Part shown: one piece after another, positions 59,812 through 64,000 of the stretch
How the letters are laid out: each line of letters begins with the position of its first letter
How positions within the stretch are numbered: position 1 is the stretch's first letter
NCBI GenBank assembly: GCA_963681505.1
Contig: OY811974.1
Coordinates: 6,995,389-7,059,388, forward strand
Source: Eunapius fragilis
Lineage: Eukaryota > Porifera > Demospongiae > Spongillida > Spongillidae
Reading direction: 5' to 3'
Length of the DNA stretch: 64,000 nt
Notes under the pieces: generated by a model
What the model was told of the DNA's origin: nothing
Seen by the model: only the letters and a program-made list of their open reading frames with translations
The model's database searches: none
Made by a program: the position numbers and the translations under genes

Positions 59812-60650
59812 ATGCCTGGCACATGGTGCCGAGTGTGTGACAACAGCAAGTCCGGCGATCCAAATACCTCCTTTCATTGATTCCCTACAAACCTAGAAAG
59901 GCGGCTATCTGGCTAGCTTACCGTGTTTAACTTACATATAAATCCTCACCATCACGTTTGCTCCATCAGACATTTTCCAAATAGTGATGCGGTACCATCG
60001 GGAAAAGGTTATCCTCGCCCCCCTCGAGCCAAGAGGGCAAAAAACCGAGAGGCCAATACGCAGCTAACTGGACTATAGATTCTCTATCATCAAAGTCAGT
60101 AACATCGGCACCATCAAGCATATATATGCATGCAGCAAGTCTGTGACAACATCCACCTTTAACTGAACAACCTCCACTTTCTGTAGCTGATTTCGGAGAA
60201 CAACTAGTGAGCGACTATCAAGTGCATGAGTTGCCCAACAATGTTGACGATGCCTCACAGTCTAGCGCATTGCCTACCGATGGGTTTCAATGTAGCTCCC
60301 TTCAGGCTGAATCGTTAGTTAATGCTTCCCTGCTAGCCCGTATAGAATATCTAGAAACTCAAAATACTTCCAGAAACGAATATGAACCTACAAAGATTAA
60401 CTTCAGGATCAAACACGATGATTGCCTAGTTAGATTCTATACTGGGTTCATAAAATATCGCATTTTTTGGCCTTCTACATGCAACCTCCTTGGTCCCAGT
60501 TTTAAAGATCTGCAGTACTGGGTGTCATGAGAGGGCGCTCATGGACGGAATTGAAAAACGAAAACTAGATCCAGAAAATCAACTGTTTATGGCGTTGGTG
60601 AAGCTAAGGCTAAATCTCATGACTAAACGTTACCGTTCCTTGGGCTGACA
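59812..60650 (+). pseudogene. THAP-type transposase relic
   Basis: Starts MPGTWCRVCDNSKSGDPNTS with VCSIRHFPNSD about 50 codons later, the C2CH pattern of a THAP finger, then basic PRAKRAKNREAN. Stops follow (near 60072-60180). The frame reopens with a coiled coil (LLARIEYLETQN) and FRIKHDDCLVRFYTGFIKYR, LLGPSFKDLQYWVS and KLDPENQLFMALVKLRL, the helix-turn-helix preceding a DDE_Tnp_4 core. The catalytic core is missing. A dead, truncated transposon gene. Confidence 0.7.
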
Positions 60651-60779
60651 ACTTTAAGACATAGTAGTTATCTGTAGACCAGCAGTCCGGACGTGACGTC
60701 ACGTTCAATGAAATGTTTAATCAACATTCCATCGCTTACGCGCAACTGGTCCTTTGGAACACTGCCGACAAAAAACAAA

Positions 60780-61020
60780 CCCTGTGGGTGTGGTGAGGAG
60801 TGTGTGTATTGTCGGTTATGTTCCTTAACCCCTCACACTCATGGAAAGTACACCACACCCACAGGGGTCTTTTTTGTCGGCTATGTTACTTAACCCTCAC
60901 ACCTTAACCAGAGAGTTTACCACACCCACAGGGCTCTTTTTAGTCCATTCCTTAACCAGAAAGTTCACCACACCCACAGGGCTCTTTTTAGTCCGTTCCT
61001 TAACCAGAAAGTACACCAAA
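60780..61020. repeat. ~45-bp minisatellite
   Basis: About five copies built from ACCACACCCACAGGG, CTTTTT(A/T)GTC and CCTTAACC(AGAAAGT), the later copies more regular. Confidence 0.85.
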
Positions 61021-61029
61021 CATCCTCTC

Positions 61030-61225
61030 CTACACTAAGCCCTTCAAAGGGGAGGAGGGGATTCGGACACACACATACATAGTGCTTAGAGATGGAACTC
61101 ACAACCTGAGCAACCTTGCTACAGGCCATCCACCATCCTGAAGAGAGCACAGGTGTTAGTACGATATTTGGGTGGTCACAATAAGCTTCTCTTCATCACC
61201 TAGCTAGCTGAGAGATACCATGTAT
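61030..61225 (+). repeat. direct repeat, copy 2
   Basis: See 59495-59690. A GT microsatellite (61403-61453) follows downstream. Confidence 0.85.
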
Positions 61226-61399
61226 TTTATTCATCCCTGTAATAAAAATAGAAACCTCAAAAACAAATACAAGTACATGTATCCACAATCAGATAAAGGT
61301 ACATGTAGCAGCTGGAACAGACAAAATCCACAACCACAAATGTACATAGGCTTTGGATATGAACAAAACAGTAATATACACCCCAGGAAAAAGAGCTGG

Positions 61400-61456
<57 letters not shown>

Positions 61457-61489
61457 TGTGTGTGTGTCTGTGTGTGTGTACAGACCACT

Positions 61490-62260
61490 CCCAGGTATTA
61501 CAATGACCAGCAGCCCTTTCTGAGGTACAGGCCACACCCAGACATTAAAACGACTAGTGGCTAGAGAGAATCATTCTTGCCCGACCCAACTGACCAGCAT
61601 GCAGCTTGAGAGATTTAGACATTAACCCATTCTTGCCCAGGGTACAGGCCACACCCAGGCAACTCAACTAGATAGATTTAACCCAATCTTTCCCAGGGTA
61701 TAGACCACACCCACATGACACAACTGACTAGTAGCTAGAGATATTTAACCCATTCTTGCCCAGGGTACAGATCAACCAAATAGGTTACATCAGCATCAGC
61801 TAAAAAGATTCTTCCTAATATACACCCCCCAAGAAAAAGAGCTGGTAGTATGTGTGTGTGTGTATGTATACACACACACATACACACACACTGGCCACAC
61901 CCAGGCAACTCGACTAACCCAATCTAGCCCTGTGTACAATCAACACCGACGACACAACTGACTAGCGGCTAGAGATATTTAACCCATTCTTGCTCAGGGT
62001 ACTCGCCACACCCAGTCAACTAGATAGATTTAACACAATCTGGCCCAGGGTACAGACCACACCCTTACAACACAACTAGAGATATTTAACCCATTCTTGC
62101 CCAGGGTACTGGCCACACCCAGGCAACTCAACCCAATCATGCCAAGGATACGGACCACTCCCAGTCGACACACTGACTTGTGGCTAGAGATATTTAACCC
62201 ATTGTTGCCCTGGGTACAGACCAACCCAACCGGTTCATCAGCATCAGCTAAAGTGATTCT
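61490..62260. repeat. ~55 to 60-bp diverged minisatellite
   Basis: About ten imperfect copies of TAACCCATTCTTGCCCAGGG, TACAGGCCACACCCAGGC and AACTCAACTAGA. GTATGTGTGTGTG and its complement make a small hairpin at 61850-61890. Confidence 0.85.
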
Positions 62261-62289
62261 TCCTAATGTGCACCCCACAAAAAAGAGCT

Positions 62290-62334
62290 AGGAGTATTTG
62301 TGCCTGTGTGTGCATGTGTGTGTGTGATGTGTGT

Positions 62335-62383
<49 letters not shown>

Positions 62384-63515
62384 CTTAACAGCGTGTGTGT
62401 GGATTGTACAGGGCCTGTGTGTGCGGTGTGTGGAAAAAACCAAATGACCGGTAGGAATCTTAATAAGTACTTACTTTGTTGTAGTTCTAATGAACTTTCT
62501 ATGCACATAGAACTGAAACTTTAAATTCTACTATCCTTTTGTTGTAGAAATAACTTTCGATGCGCACGGAAAGCAGACATAGAACTGAACCATTAAAATT
62601 TAATAACCTTTGTTGTACAAATAAGCCTATTGTTTTGGACATAAACACTCGTCATGTTCGGCGTACTACTAAAATTTTCATAATCAGGCTTCGGGATGAC
62701 TGTTACGCATGCGCGTTCAGTATCCTGTGACATTGCTCTGTATATTTATATGCATGGCAAAACGTACACATATAAGTATTATTGCAAACTGTGCTTTATT
62801 TTTCAGAGATAGCGCTCAGCAATCAGTATCATGGCAGTTGCGGTAGGGTTTCAACTTATATACTGCTGCGTAAATAAGTATGCGTAACAATTCCTCTCCT
62901 GCATAGTATGGAACTGATGTTTTTCTTTTCGACACATCGACTAACAAGTATTTAAGTCGATTTACCCGAAATAACGTCGAGGGTATTGAAGCAGCAAAAG
63001 TATCGGCAGATGGCCAATGCAAGTTTAACATGCAAGTACAGAGCGGCAACACTGTTGCGTTTCGGGCTGACAACGGACGCTACTTGAGCCGTTATAACCA
63101 CTCGAGTGGTAGTGATTTAATTGCAGCTGTGAAAAGTACTGTAGACCAGTATTGTGTATTCGAGTACAAGTTCGAGTTCACTAAACCAGACACCAGTAAT
63201 AATCGAAAAAGAACTGGAAGAATCGCTCTGAAATCCGACAATGGGTCGTTCTGGATTACTGAACCCAGCGGTGATGCTAACCGCATTAGATCCACTGGAA
63301 AAAGCGAAGTTTACTTTGAATTTATTTTAGCCTAAATTGGACTTTGCTTTCATCACAGCTGCATTTTCCCCAACTCATTAGATTGCTAATTTCCTCGTGC
63401 CCCGTAACTCCTTCTTACTAACTGCATACAAACTGTGTATAGATGTAATGTTCATGTACATAGTGTTTATGAAGTGCCGAATTATAATCATTTGGGTTGC
63501 GCAAAATCAACCGTA
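62290..63515 (+). repeat. right arm of the ~6.7-kb inverted duplication
   Basis: Mirror image of 56795-58060. The homology stops near 63515, where the two flanks diverge. Confidence 0.9.
62831..63335 (+). CDS. beta-trefoil (fascin-like) protein, copy 2
   Basis: Exons 62831-62869 and 62907-63335, 155 residues, almost identical to copy 1: a Trp to Gly change in exon 1, and Pro to Thr and Leu to Ser in exon 2. The intron is only 37 bp and its donor is GTAAAT instead of GTAAGT, with a deletion relative to copy 1, so splicing may be impaired. The stop is TAA instead of TAG. Confidence 0.6.
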
Positions 63516-64000
63516 TGGTGGCATGGAGGTCGCGCTCTAGACACATGAGCTTTGAGTAGTCATTGTGTCGTTGTGACAGATCAGTGTGGACCCTGCTGTC
63601 ACGCGGACTATTCCGGAGTTTGTGAACTGATAATTGATACGTGAGTGAAGAGAATTCATATCCCTGGGGCAATCTATTTACGTGGTGCTGACTCTACTCA
63701 ATAGTTCCAGGTCGGAATCGGTCCGTTAGAGTTGTGCTCAAGACAATACCACTGTTTAGCTCAAAGCAATGACGCAGTAAGCGTTTCGACCATTGAGGTG
63801 GATCAGATATCCATGCTTGTATGCAGAATGTGTGTTTGTTTATGTATTGCGTGTCTGTCATGTTTTGTACATGTGTTTTTTATATGTTTGCTTCATCCTA
63901 ATGAGTACATTTCATTTTCAAAGTTAAAGTATAGGCTTTAACCTCTCGCTGTGGTCATGATAATTCAAGGCCTGCATTTAGAGAAATCTTTGTACCGCGC
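63516..64000. other. window end, nothing recognised
   Basis: Unique-looking sequence beyond the inverted duplication. No motif or supported exon. Confidence 0.5.

Overview
The window looks like a piece of a transposon-rich animal nuclear genome. Genes are split by GT-AG introns of about 50 bp to several kb. There are long CA/GT and GA microsatellites, and many hairpin (fold-back) or terminal-inverted-repeat elements, often nested. The recognisable host genes (Integrator subunit 10, tartrate-resistant type purple acid phosphatases) are metazoan-like. With Ginger-like and Harbinger/ISL2EU-like transposons, this fits an early-branching marine invertebrate such as a sponge, but the species cannot be fixed from sequence alone. 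No bacterial operons, tRNA, rRNA or CRISPR arrays were seen.

Layout. 0-4 kb: a 22-bp minisatellite, then a multi-exon gene joining a ParB-like domain to a degenerate methyltransferase-like C-terminus. 4.2-6.1 kb: a decayed transposon carrying an integrase C-terminus, a Ulp1-like protease and a PHD finger. 6.9-10.4 kb (minus) and 21.2-28.1 kb (plus): two divergent purple acid phosphatase paralogues with the same seven-exon structure. Between them lie two opposed Ty3/gypsy relics, LTR-like pieces, a cluster of G/C tracts and a cluster of ATATCGCGATAT-like motifs. 28.8-32.5 kb: a four-deep nest of transposons. 33.6-34.8 kb: further fold-back elements. 35.4-36.2 kb (minus): a small coiled-coil gene sharing an 89-bp promoter gap with INTS10 (36.3-46.75 kb, plus), whose introns hold at least four different MITEs. 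46.8-50.9 kb: a structurally complete two-gene DNA transposon encoding a DDE transposase and, convergent with it, a SWIM-YqaJ protein whose terminal PHD finger is cut by an in-frame TAG. 54.0-55.3 kb: an inverted-repeat element that carries a broken fragment resembling GPI ethanolamine phosphate transferase 1 (PIGN). 56.8-63.5 kb: a large inverted duplication with one beta-trefoil (fascin-like) gene in each arm and a spacer full of minisatellites.

The host genes do not form one pathway. What unites the window is its mobile DNA: one ~1-kb family with a giant hairpin at one end appears at least four times, once inside an acid phosphatase intron. Homopolymer G/C tracts recur at the same position in that family. 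All exon maps were built by hand from splice signals and codon phase, without homology searches.
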